DNA of 64,000 bases, from contig OAPG01000001.1 of assembly GCA_900208305.1 (NCBI GenBank), positions 1,240,001-1,304,000 of the forward strand. Direction: 5' to 3'. The DNA is from Melanopsichium pennsylvanicum. Its lineage: Eukaryota > Basidiomycota > Ustilaginomycetes > Ustilaginales. The position numbers and the translations under genes are program-made. Positions 19,059-28,900 of the stretch are shown piece after piece (position 1 is the stretch's first letter; every line of letters starts with the position of its first letter). Below the pieces are notes generated by a model. It was not told the origin of the DNA and did no database searches. It was given only the letters and a program-made list of their open reading frames with translations.

Positions 19059-20024
19059 ATGCCGCACAAGAGGGCAAAGCACTCGGATCGTGTGGCAAAG
19101 CGTTTTCAGCTAGGTCAAGATCTCGCTCCTTCCGCCGACGATGGCTTCTTTTCCGAGATCCCCAAGGGCGCCATGCGCATCTTGCAAGGTGCCAAAGTGC
19201 AACAAGCCTATCGAGAAAAGTTGCAAGCCAAGAAAAAGGTTGAACAGGATGCACTCACAAAAGCAAAGCGAAAAGCTCAATTATCTAATCCTGGTGGTTC
19301 TCCAAATCACTCAGCCTCCGAGCTCACCATTCGACCGGGTGAGAAGCTGCGTGACTTTAACGCCCGTGTAGAACAGGCTATGGCAGCCGACGTTCGTTCC
19401 TCCTTCAAGTCTGCCACGCGTTCCCTCACCAATGCTCGTAAGAGAGAGCGTAGAAAACTACGTGCCGCAGGTATCCATCCCCACGCCGATCCTCACGACT
19501 TGGAACAGCAAGAATCTGAACGCAAAGCAAAGGCGGACAAGGCTGCGGCTCTCGAGGCCAGCCAATTATCCAAGGCTGACCTCAAACGTCAACGTCATGC
19601 CATTCAACAGACAGGAGACATCAAAGACTTTGCCAAAGCAACTCAGGTTAAGAAAATCAACGACGTTGCTCAAGCTCCACCTACCCTTACCCGTGCTCCG
19701 CGCGGAGAGTCGGTGCAGGCCAAGACGAGGAAAGCCAGACTCATCGCCAAAATTACCGGTAACAACGAGCAAGAGGCCGAAAATAAGGTCAAACAAGCCG
19801 AATTGGCCAGACATCGAGGCCGAGTCCCAGAGAAGCTCTCATCCTCGCCAGCAGGTGGTAAGAAGAGGAAGTTGGCTTCAGGCGGCGAGCCAGTGGCTGC
19901 ACAGCCTAGCATGGCAAGGCAGCGACTGCTCGAGGAAGAGCGTGACAAGGTCATCAAAGCTTACCGCCAGATCAAGGAGAAGAAGATTGAAGAGAGCGAG
20001 TCGAAGCGAGCCAAGAAGGCATAA
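19059..20024 (+). CDS. CCDC137-like basic nucleolar protein
   Basis: A 321-aa, Lys/Arg-rich, largely helical protein. The N-terminus MPHKRAKHSDRVAKRFQLG is followed by EIPKGAMRIL and later by the segment RPGEKLRDFNARVEQAM, with a basic KRERRKLR tract after it. This order (an EIP...MRI segment, then a PGE...F..R.EQ segment, then basic coiled coil) resembles metazoan CCDC137 and its fungal relatives, which are nuclear/nucleolar and linked to ribosome biogenesis or chromosome periphery. The C-terminal third carries a putative nuclear localisation signal (GGKKRKL) and a coiled coil ending in KKIEESESKRAKKA. There is no enzyme motif. Start is an ATG; it is divergent from GCV1. The assignment rests on short motifs by eye. 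Confidence 0.8.
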   Translation: MPHKRAKHSDRVAKRFQLGQDLAPSADDGFFSEIPKGAMRILQGAKVQQAYREKLQAKKKVEQDALTKAKRKAQLSNPGGSPNHSASELTIRPGEKLRDFNARVEQAMAADVRSSFKSATRSLTNARKRERRKLRAAGIHPHADPHDLEQQESERKAKADKAAALEASQLSKADLKRQRHAIQQTGDIKDFAKATQVKKINDVAQAPPTLTRAPRGESVQAKTRKARLIAKITGNNEQEAENKVKQAELARHRGRVPEKLSSSPAGGKKRKLASGGEPVAAQPSMARQRLLEEERDKVIKAYRQIKEKKIEESESKRAKKA

Positions 20025-21000
20025 CACAATCGCTCCAGCTTCAATGTCACACCAACAAGGCCTTACATCGACTCGCCTGTATTTGTTTCAAACATACCCA
20101 GATCCATCAGTCCAACCCAGCATCACCAGCATCACCAGCATCGCAGCATACATATCTGTACAACATAATCAGCATTCTTTTCCTATCTGTCGCACGGCTT
20201 TACTAGTGCTACACACTCTCGAATGTGTTGTCTGTGCTCATTCTTTACACCATCGCACTCTCAATCCCCTCCGTATCTTCCCGCCAACCCCCCCTTGCTA
20301 TCCTTCTCCATCGTCTCATGTTCTCCTCCTCGCAGCTCAGGCTTGCATCCCGCTTGAATTCCTTATCCCAAAAGAAGAAGGTCCGTTCTCTTGATCGGGC
20401 GCTGCGTCTCTTTGGCATAATAATCGAGCGAAGATTGACCGTCCCTTTTTGGGGACACCAGAGACTAGATACCTCTGGCACGGGGGCCTTCTTTCGCTAT
20501 CAGCCGGCAGAAGTGATTTTCAAAGTCATGTCAATGATGGACGATAGATAGTAGTTCGCCTACATACTAAATTTCACCAAATCTCCTCCTTTATTTCCCT
20601 CAATCTATTCCACCCCTTTCTTGATTGCGCGGTTCCTGGTGAGCCATGTAGTACGAGAGCGATGTTGGCAACGAAGCTTGTCAGTGAGCGAATGCAAAAT
20701 GAAACGCAATGCCTTTCTTCGATCGTTCTCGTTCGGGTTTGATGGTTGTGCGGTTCGACGTTGGTGACCTTGTCGAAATTTTGAGCCTCAGCATGTTCGG
20801 AAATTAGACCGGCGTATTGGTCGAAGAGACGTGCGTGTGCAACAAGTGCTCGAGCCAACACCCTTTTGAGCTAATGGAACACACCCTTCCGAACAAGTCA
20901 CAGTGACTTACGCAGAGTCACATTTACCTGTACCTGTGCCTTGAGCCGCCGGTCAAGAACCAAACTGAGGCTTTGACTGCGTCGTTGGTGTTGACATCAA
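20025..21000. other. Intergenic, upstream of proline iminopeptidase
   Basis: No gene supported. The left part is the 3' side of the CCDC137-like gene and has short repeats such as CATCACCAG near 20123-20143. The right part precedes the iminopeptidase start. Short frames on both strands show no motifs. Confidence 0.5.
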
Positions 21001-22257
21001 ATGTCCCTTACTCCTCGACTCTTGTTGCGGTATTCACAGCTAACTCGACTACTTCAATCTCGGCGGTATTCACAGCTAACTCGACTACTTCAATCTCGCC
21101 GTCTTGTCTCCTTACCACCCTCTTGTTGGCTACCAAAGCTATCCCAAAACCGTTCCATCATACCAACCTCTAGTTGCTTCGCTACATCCAGTCTCGCAAA
21201 CATGTCCTCAGCCGACAAGCAACTTAACCTGGGCCTGCACGCAGCGGACGTCATCGATTACTCTGAAGCAGCCCGCTCCCTCTCCGGCTACAAGGATTCG
21301 CTTCGCAAACCCTATCCCGCCATCGAACCTTTCGAAACTGGCCGTCTCCAAGTAGACTCACGCCACACGATCTACTACGAGTGGTGCGGCAATCCCGAGG
21401 GTTACCCGATTGTATGCCTTCACGGTGGCCCCGGAGGTGGAATCTGGAGTGAAGAGCGACGTTGGTTCGATCCTTCTCATTACCGTATTCTATCCTTTGA
21501 CCAGAGGGGTGCTGGAAAGTCTAGTCCTCATGCTGACTTGGTTGACAACACGACCTGGCATCTTGTTGACGATATCGAAAAGTTGCGAAACAAGTACAAC
21601 ATCGAAAAGTGGCACGTCTTTGGTGGGTCTTGGGGAAGTACGCTTTCGCTTGCCTACGCACAAACCCATCCCGAGAGAGTTACAGCGTTGATCCTTCGTG
21701 GAATCTTTACTCTGCGCAAATCCGAACTTAAGTTCTTCTACCAAGAAGGCGCTTCTCATCTTTTCCCTGAACAATGGGATTTATACCGCGATGGCATCCC
21801 AGAAGCTGAACGAGATGATTTTATCAAAGCCTACCACAAACGTCTCACTTCGGATGACGCTTCTATCCGTCTCGATGCAGCGCGTCGTTGGTCCACTTGG
21901 GAAAATAGTACTTCGAAACTTTACATCGATACTACTAACCTAGCAAAAGGCGAAAAAGATGATTGGGCCCTCGCCTTCGCCAGGATCGAAAACCATTTCT
22001 TTATCAATCAAGGTTGGATGCAAGACGGTCAATTGCTCAAAAAACAAAATATCGACAAGATCAGACACATCCCAGCAACCATTGTTCAGGGAAGGTACGA
22101 CACTGTTTGTCCAGCCACAACAGCTTGGGAATTACACAAGGTTTGGCCAGAAGCAGAATTTCACTTAGTCCCAGACGCAGGTCATTCCGCCAAAGAACCT
22201 GGTATCACCCATCAACTCGTAAAGGCTACTGACAAATACCGTAACGTCAATGCCTAA
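21001..22257 (+). CDS. Proline iminopeptidase (alpha/beta hydrolase), possible dual start
   Basis: The enzyme removes N-terminal proline from peptides. The S33-family core is clear: HGGPGGGIW (oxyanion loop), FDQRGAGKSSPHADLVDNTT, the nucleophile motif GGSWGS (Ser about residue 210), GRYDTVCP (Asp) and PDAGHSA (His). The family enzyme is about 310-320 aa. Here the frame is 418 aa from an ATG at 21001, adding a 67-residue Arg/Leu/Ser-rich leader without acidic residues, which looks like a mitochondrial presequence. A second in-frame ATG at 21202 (MSSADKQLNLG) would give a 351-aa cytosolic form. The leader contains a 12-residue direct duplication (RYSQLTRLLQSR twice). Both starts are plausible; sequence alone does not decide. 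Confidence 0.92.
   Translation: MSLTPRLLLRYSQLTRLLQSRRYSQLTRLLQSRRLVSLPPSCWLPKLSQNRSIIPTSSCFATSSLANMSSADKQLNLGLHAADVIDYSEAARSLSGYKDSLRKPYPAIEPFETGRLQVDSRHTIYYEWCGNPEGYPIVCLHGGPGGGIWSEERRWFDPSHYRILSFDQRGAGKSSPHADLVDNTTWHLVDDIEKLRNKYNIEKWHVFGGSWGSTLSLAYAQTHPERVTALILRGIFTLRKSELKFFYQEGASHLFPEQWDLYRDGIPEAERDDFIKAYHKRLTSDDASIRLDAARRWSTWENSTSKLYIDTTNLAKGEKDDWALAFARIENHFFINQGWMQDGQLLKKQNIDKIRHIPATIVQGRYDTVCPATTAWELHKVWPEAEFHLVPDAGHSAKEPGITHQLVKATDKYRNVNA
21028..21099 (+). repeat. 36-bp in-frame tandem duplication in the leader
   Basis: Two adjacent 36-bp copies differing at only the last base, both in frame, encoding RYSQLTRLLQSR twice within the putative presequence of the proline iminopeptidase. 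Confidence 0.95.
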
Positions 22258-22409
22258 GCTATCACACATTACAGGTTCAGACTGTTCGAACCGATCAAAG
22301 ATCATGTGTTGAAAAGCTGTTTTGCAATTCAACTGCTATGAAATGTAACTGATATTTTGTGTCTGGTTCCTATGTGTGAGAATGATCTCAGGTCCAATCG
22401 GAGGACACC

Positions 22410-24710
22410 TCATACATCGATACCAAGCTTCCTCAATTTATCCAACCGCTCTGCTTCTCTATCGAAATGTAATCTCCTCATCTCATCCCTCTGCTCCCTA
22501 GTCAACAAAGCCCAATCAGCCTCTCCCACCTCATCCAACTGCAAGCTCGATTGCAACAAGATGCTCAATCGATCTGCCAACTTTTTGATCGCTAAAATCT
22601 CTTCACCACCCACCCTTAACCCCATTCGGAACAAATCCGTCTCACTCACTTTCCTTCTCCCATCCTTTGACGTCACCACCAATCCGCCATTTGGATTGCT
22701 CCGGTTTGTACTCGAACAAGCGATTCCCAAAATCATCTCGATCGCCGCATTACGGTATTGATCAGTGGGGAGTGCATCGAGCGAGACAATCGCACGTTCG
22801 AGCGATTTGGGCTTGTGACCGTTCGGATGCAAACGTGTAGATGGCGTGAGGATGGAGCGGAGGACTGGATCTTTGGCTATGCGCACGAGTTGGGAGGGCA
22901 GCAAAGGTTTGGGGTCGTCGCGTCGGAGCGGGTCAAGAAAGATGAGGGGGTCGGGTTCGGGCGGAAATTTGAGTGACGAGAGCGGACGCAGGGTTGGTGA
23001 GGCTGGGCGATAGAGTGACGCTCTGTTGTCCGAAGTAGACGAAGAAGGCTTCGCGTTGAGTACCGCCATTCCGCCTTCAATCAGTGCCTCGTTTAACGCA
23101 GGTTCTTCTGCCAGACTCGAGGTTGTTTCATCTTCCGACTTCTGTGCTTCATCTTCCCCATGGGTTGTGCGATTGGGAGCGAGAACCTGGATCATCTCGC
23201 GTCTTTTCCTCTGTTCCTCAGCCTGACCTTCCTCGGTCTCGACATGCAACAACATGCCATTTTCCACAACAAACCGAACGGCCTGACCAACTGCGTCGAC
23301 GTGCTTCTCGATTTCATTGCGCAGCAGCTGGCGAAGCAAATCCGGCTGATCAAAAGGGTTCACGGGTGGAGGTCGGGGATGAGGTCGACGTGCTGGCTTG
23401 GCAGCTTGCTGCTGAGTACTTGAACTCGAGGCGGATCTTGTTGTGGGCGCCATGTCGTGACGCTTTGTGCAACGAACGCCATACCTGCAGCGGCCCTGCA
23501 GGAAATGGGTGCATATAGGTCGTCGGTCCAAAGCGTTGCTCGTGGACGCCTGTGAGGAGGTGGGGCCTGACTCTTCTGCCAGTGCTGGGGCAGCCACTTT
23601 TGATGAAACTTCTTCGGGCGCATCGTCCAAGTCGCTGTCATCAGATCCAGCATTGTTGACAGGCTCGATGTCATCGTCCATGGAAGGCTTCGCTTGCTCT
23701 TCGCATCGCGCTATTCCTGAGTCAACCACAGCAGTCGGTCCGATACTAGCGTCAGTTCTGACCCTCTTCTCTTCGGGAGCAACAGCTTGTGTTGTCAATG
23801 ATGGTGATGCTGCTGCGGCAGACGGTCCCTCTTCTCGTGATCGCTTGCCATGAGGTTGCGGACGAGGACCATAAATTGCTTCGCTCCTCTTTTGTCTCTC
23901 TTCCCTCTCCTTGCGCTTTTGCTGCACCACCTGCTGCGTTGGCCACCTCTTCTTTCGCTGATTGATCCATTCTGCAATGAGCTCAGGCGAGTCCAGTTGG
24001 ATGTTGAGTCCTGCAATAGTGGCATCGGGAGGTCCGTCGAACATGCGTGCGGTCTCGTCCCCCTTGGTCTTCGGGCGAGCAACTTGTTCGTCATCATCCG
24101 ACAAGTTGCTGTCATCATCGCTGTCCGATACGTTCGCATCAGAATCATCGTCATCCATACCGTCACTTGAACTATCTTCGTCTTCATCATTTTGGAATTG
24201 TTTCCCAGTCTTTCCAGACGCTCTTTGTCGAACCGAAGTGGGAGCAGTATTGCGCTTTTGGTTTTGCCTTAATCGACGTTGTTGCTCCCTTTGCTCGGCG
24301 ATGAGCATCGGATCGAGACGCTTGAGCTCTTCCGTACCGCCTTCTGGATATATGAGGTGACGATCCGCCTTGTGAAGAGTCAAAGCTAAGGCAGAGTGCG
24401 TGAGAAAATTGCATCGGAAAGGCTCCGACGATGCGTTAGCCGATGAAGAGGGCGGATTGATGTCCACATAGTCGCAGCTAAGTGAGCCGTTTGAATTACC
24501 AGCTGACGGGAATACCGATGAAGGGTGAGACTGTCTGAAGCCATAGCCCGAGTCTCGAGACTGACGATGCTGGCCGAAGGTACCACGTCCGCGTCCGCGA
24601 GGCGCAGATCCACGACCTCTGCCTCTGCCCCTGCCCCTGCCTCCACTGCCGCCTCCGCCTCTCCCGACATCTCTGCTGTTGAAGCCGTGGCTAGGTGTCC
24701 AGCCAGACAT
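22410..24710 (-). CDS. NUFIP1-like protein with CCCH zinc finger
   Basis: A 766-aa protein related to NUFIP1/Rsa1, an assembly factor for box C/D snoRNPs that works with the R2TP complex in the nucleus. After an RGG-rich start (residues 17-45) and an FRCNFLTHSALALTLHKADRH segment that resembles the NUFIP zinc finger, the signature helix is at residues 234-270: NIQLDSPELIAEWINQRK, then KRWPTQ. An acidic Asp/Ser tract (175-210) precedes it. A CCCH finger is at about 395-420: CTHFLQGRCRYGVRCTKRH. The C-terminal 150 residues are helical, with DPVLRSILTPSTRL. Fungal Rsa1 is shorter; the RGG head and CCCH finger suggest RNA binding. Start is an ATG at 24710, single exon. Convergent with the iminopeptidase, 152 bp between stops. 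Confidence 0.82.
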   Translation of the reverse strand: MSGWTPSHGFNSRDVGRGGGGSGGRGRGRGRGRGSAPRGRGRGTFGQHRQSRDSGYGFRQSHPSSVFPSAGNSNGSLSCDYVDINPPSSSANASSEPFRCNFLTHSALALTLHKADRHLIYPEGGTEELKRLDPMLIAEQREQQRRLRQNQKRNTAPTSVRQRASGKTGKQFQNDEDEDSSSDGMDDDDSDANVSDSDDDSNLSDDDEQVARPKTKGDETARMFDGPPDATIAGLNIQLDSPELIAEWINQRKKRWPTQQVVQQKRKEREERQKRSEAIYGPRPQPHGKRSREEGPSAAAASPSLTTQAVAPEEKRVRTDASIGPTAVVDSGIARCEEQAKPSMDDDIEPVNNAGSDDSDLDDAPEEVSSKVAAPALAEESGPTSSQASTSNALDRRPICTHFLQGRCRYGVRCTKRHDMAPTTRSASSSSTQQQAAKPARRPHPRPPPVNPFDQPDLLRQLLRNEIEKHVDAVGQAVRFVVENGMLLHVETEEGQAEEQRKRREMIQVLAPNRTTHGEDEAQKSEDETTSSLAEEPALNEALIEGGMAVLNAKPSSSTSDNRASLYRPASPTLRPLSSLKFPPEPDPLIFLDPLRRDDPKPLLPSQLVRIAKDPVLRSILTPSTRLHPNGHKPKSLERAIVSLDALPTDQYRNAAIEMILGIACSSTNRSNPNGGLVVTSKDGRRKVSETDLFRMGLRVGGEEILAIKKLADRLSILLQSSLQLDEVGEADWALLTREQRDEMRRLHFDREAERLDKLRKLGIDV

Positions 24711-25999
24711 TTTCTTGACACCTCAACGTTTGGGAAATGATCGATGGCGTAGGGAAAGATTTGGAAGGAACGGTAAATGCTGAGAAAAGTTAGTAAGGCT
24801 AAAATTTCCTGGCTCGAGAAACACCGTTCGAGCAAAAGAAAAGGGTCTTCCGAGAACCGAGGGAAATTTTCTAGTCAGTCGAGTGGAGGCATACAGGCTG
24901 TACAGGCTACAGAAGTGTCCCGGCACAAGCCTAAATTCTCACTCGCCGCGGTTGCCTTTCAACAAGAAGAGCCTAACTTATCTTGAGAATTCTGGCGGCG
25001 AGAATGCCCAAGAACAGTCTTTGAAGCCTGAATCGAGACTTGCAAGGTCAAAATTGGGCAACGCTAGGTGACGATTGAAGCGCAAGAAAAGCTTTCCCTT
25101 TGAGTTGATCAGCTCGGTGGCAGTTTGAGAGTTCGCGCGCGTGTGCTCAGCGCTGAACCTGAGCAGCTGCAGATTAGAGCACTCTTGGTTGGACCCTGAA
25201 TCCAAATCTTCGCGGGCGATCCTGCCGTCACTCATCTAACGGTATCACTCAATGGCTTCCCTTTCATGCCATACACGCAGCTCAGCACACTTGCGTTAAG
25301 CGGAAGTGCGTCAACAGCTGCAGAAAGCCTGTCCCCTGATATCTTCTTTTGTGGACCTCAACCAATCCGACACCAAAGATCTGGGCTGCTCCAGCAGAGT
25401 GCGATTTTGCTTCCATTGCAAAGTGTCGACTTTTTAATCTCTCGCAAATCAGCTAAATCAGCTGTCATATATCACGCCTGTTCAGCTCTGTGCTGTATGG
25501 ATCAGAAGCTCGGACTCCTTCCATCTTTGTTGTGATCACCTTCATCCCATTAAGTCACCTTCGCTCATACGCGGCAGGCTCAGCTCTGTTCACTTTCTCA
25601 TTTCATCCATCCCGACTCACTCTTTTGCTCCAAGCACCCACTCAGCCTCACGGACCTCATCAATCCGTTTCGTGAATGCCTCGAGCCTGGAGAAGGCCGC
25701 TAAATCACAAGCCGACTCAACATTTGATCCGCTTCACTGCCCGGCACTTGTCCCTCTCTGACCCCCACCGTATCCAGCCCTAACTACCTCTCTCTAGCCC
25801 TCCTCACAATTGACAACCTTACTTCCGTCTCAATCACTTTCCTCTCTCTTTAACAACCCTACCATCTCACCCACTGCCTCGCTCTGACCTCTTACATACG
25901 CCGCTCAGGACAGCTATATATGCGTGGATCTAGACTCATCTTGGTCAACAACTCTGTAGCTCTCGCCGGTTTGATCGTCGTCAGCGTACGACCTCAGTC
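24711..25999. other. Divergent promoter region NUFIP1-like / SNF2-RING
   Basis: About 1.3 kb without a supportable gene. The right 400 bases are C/T-rich, as in a leader or core promoter of the rightward gene, and include a TATA-like box. An 85-codon ATG frame on the minus strand (24978-25235) has no recognisable content. Confidence 0.55.
25915..25921 (+). promoter_or_regulatory. TATA-like box of the SNF2-RING gene
   Basis: TATATAT about 80 bases upstream of the ATG at 26000, in a C/T-rich region. Spacing fits a TATA box with a short leader. Confidence 0.4.
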
Positions 26000-28900
26000 A
26001 TGGTGGCTTTGACCCGCCGACAGGCCGCTGTGGCCAAAAGCGCAAGCTTGTCACCTTCCGCATCAGGTTCCGCAAAGATCGAAGTGCGCAGCACAGGTTC
26101 AAATTCAATCAGGTCTGCACTGTCCCCTCGCGGAGAAGATTCTGCCCCTCTCAAGGGAGAAGTCGCTGAGAATTCATCTCGGAACAACGGCGGAGGCTCC
26201 ACTACCAAAGCTCAGCTGCTTGCGGACGTGCCAACAATCCCGCTCTTCGATTTCGATCTACCTCTCGAGCTGGATGCGCCGCAAGGGCTCAAAGTGTCTG
26301 CCTTCAATCCGGCACCGTATATCGATCTGATAGCTAAGCTCGAAAAATGGTTCCCTCATCTAACCCGCCAAGACGACGAGCAGGAACAGGATTGGCTGAA
26401 GGCACCAGCTAAGCCCTCTACAGATGAGGACAGCCCAGCAAAGACTGGTCGTCGTCGTGGCAAAGCCACTGCCTCAGTGATAAGCAACATGCAAGATAAG
26501 CCAATCGGATCGAAAGACGAGGTTCAGGGGAAGCAGAAAAGAGGCAAGGGAGTCAAGCGCACCGGCAAGGCGAAGCGGCCAGACTGCATCCACCTCGAGG
26601 TAGAGTTCGTCCCCCGGTTCGTGACGGAGTCCGATCTTTGTATGCCGCGTGATGGGCCTTACTGGGGCGGAAGTCAGTATGCCAAGCCGCAGCAGGCTCT
26701 TGCCGTGGTCGCTTTTGCTCCACCCGGCTATCGTCCGGATCGCACCAAGGTCAAAAGCATGGTCAAGACAGAGGCTGATGCAGAGGCTCAGGCTGAAGGC
26801 GATGGTCATACCGACTCTGACGAGGACGACGTCGACACCTTGCTGCTTGGGTACATTGTGCCTTCGGCCTTCAAAGACAAGGCGCATCCATTATTACATA
26901 TGGACCCAACTTTGCTGTCCAAAGAGTGGATTCAGCTGTACGGCGAAGTGACGCTGGTCCCGCCCTTCCTCCCTCCACGGAACGAGGTCTTTGGACGAAA
27001 TGCTTTTCCGCCTCTGTCAAGTCGTCCCGTGTTGGCCGGCATCGGCTCCTTCGCCACCGGTCTCGGCTCCTCTGCCATCGGGAGCAAAGCTGAGTCGGGC
27101 TTGGCATCGTTGCAGGACAGCAACTTGCTCGTGGCTATGCGTCCCCGCGTTCCTTCTACTCGTCTGCTCGGTGTCCTAAATGTACAGGTCGGGCTCGAGC
27201 CTGTAGCTTTGCAATATGGTGCAGGTGACGCCAGGGCCGACGGCTTTGTGGCATCCAACGATGATCTCAAGGACACGGGCGCAGAAGGTTCACTAAGCTT
27301 GGCAAAAGCACTTCGACAGGCTATTCCTGCCATCGTCGACTGGAAGCACACTTTCGTCGAGGTCGACATGCACGCTCATACTTATTGGGACCGCAATGCC
27401 TCCTTCTACGACTTGCCCCCAAAGCAGTCCACGCTCGCCCGTCATCTCGTGCTGGACAAGACTGAGTCGGTCGACCTGCCTTCCGCGCCCAAGACCACCA
27501 GTAAGAAGCGAAAAAAGGCGTCAAGACCTTCAAGGAATTCTCAGCGCTGGCCTCGAGACTACTCTGAGGACGATATGTACGACGAATGCGCTTGTCCAAA
27601 TTGCCGAGCGCATTTTATTCCCGATACCCCTCCGACCCCCGAGCCACCCCGTCCCAAAGTGAACGCGCTACCGCTGGGTGAGCAGGTATCGGGCGATGAC
27701 GCTAGACTTGGCGATCCTGCGAGTGAAAGATTCTTGCCGCTCGATACCAACGTCGCCAGTCTGCTCGAGGCATGTCGCCCGCCCTTGGACGGACCCAAAG
27801 TCTATCCACCGTCCGGCATGATACTTACGCCTCTGCTGGGCTACCAAGCACGCTGCCTAGCGTGGATGATCAAGAAGGAAACAATCCTAGACGAGGACGT
27901 CAGCGAGCTCATGCCCAATTGGTCTCCCCTGCGATGCAAGTCTGCCGATTGCATCATGCAGAGACGCTTGCAACTCGAGGCTGAGCGAGAGGCGCTCATT
28001 GATGCCATGCATCACGGCCTATCACGATCGCGTCGCAACGTCAAGGTGAAAGAGGCCAAAGCCGGGGCAGCCTCTGCCAACGTTGCGATGAGATCTGAAG
28101 ACGACGCGACAATGAGCGACGAACCCCTCGCCAAGCTGCACAGCAGTGTGCTGAAGAGGGAGCCGTTCACCGATCCGGTCGATCAATCCTTTTACTTTGA
28201 CCACGTCTCTGGCTTGCTGAGCCTGCGTCGCTTTCCCTGTCGCCGTAGCGAGCCAGGTGGAGCCCTCTGCGAGTCGATGGGGCTCGGCAAGACGTTGGAG
28301 AGTCTATCGCTCATCGCAGCCCATCCTCGCCCTAATACAGAGGATCTGCTGTCGTACGACACATCGCGGAGTGCCAAGATGATCTCCGAGATGGGAACGC
28401 ATGAGCGCCCCTTTGTGTCACGAGCAACTCTGGTAGTATGTCCCGCTGCGCTGGTGGAGCAGTGGATGGATGAGATTCGCAAGCACTTTCGTAGCCGCGT
28501 TACCATGGATGACACAAAACCACAAGATGCAGGCACTGGTCCCGAAATCATGCAAGACTGGGCGAACCAACAACCAGGCGTCTTGCGATTCAGACATGCT
28601 GACTTCGCCTGGGACGTCGGATCGTCTCGTAAGGATGTGCGAGCACTGGCCAGGGACAAGCTCACGCAACCTGACATTGTGGTCGCCACGTACGAGGAGC
28701 TCGCTTTTCAGCTCTCGGAGAGTCATCGAGTATCTCGAAGCCAGAATCAGGTTCGAACTCCTCTGCTGGAAGTTCTGTTCTGGCGCATTCTTCTGGACGA
28801 AGCCCAGATCGTCGCTGGTGCTTCCGGTAAAGCGACCGAAATGATCCACGAACTCTGGCGAAGCAACTGCTGGATGGTGACCGGTACCCCTGTCACCAAA

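Noticed and set aside
19432..20394. 320-codon plus-strand frame overlapping the CCDC137-like gene
   Set aside because: A different frame of the same gene running into its 3' region; no family features.
20574..20861. 95-codon minus-strand frame
   Set aside because: No motif, no promoter or splice support.
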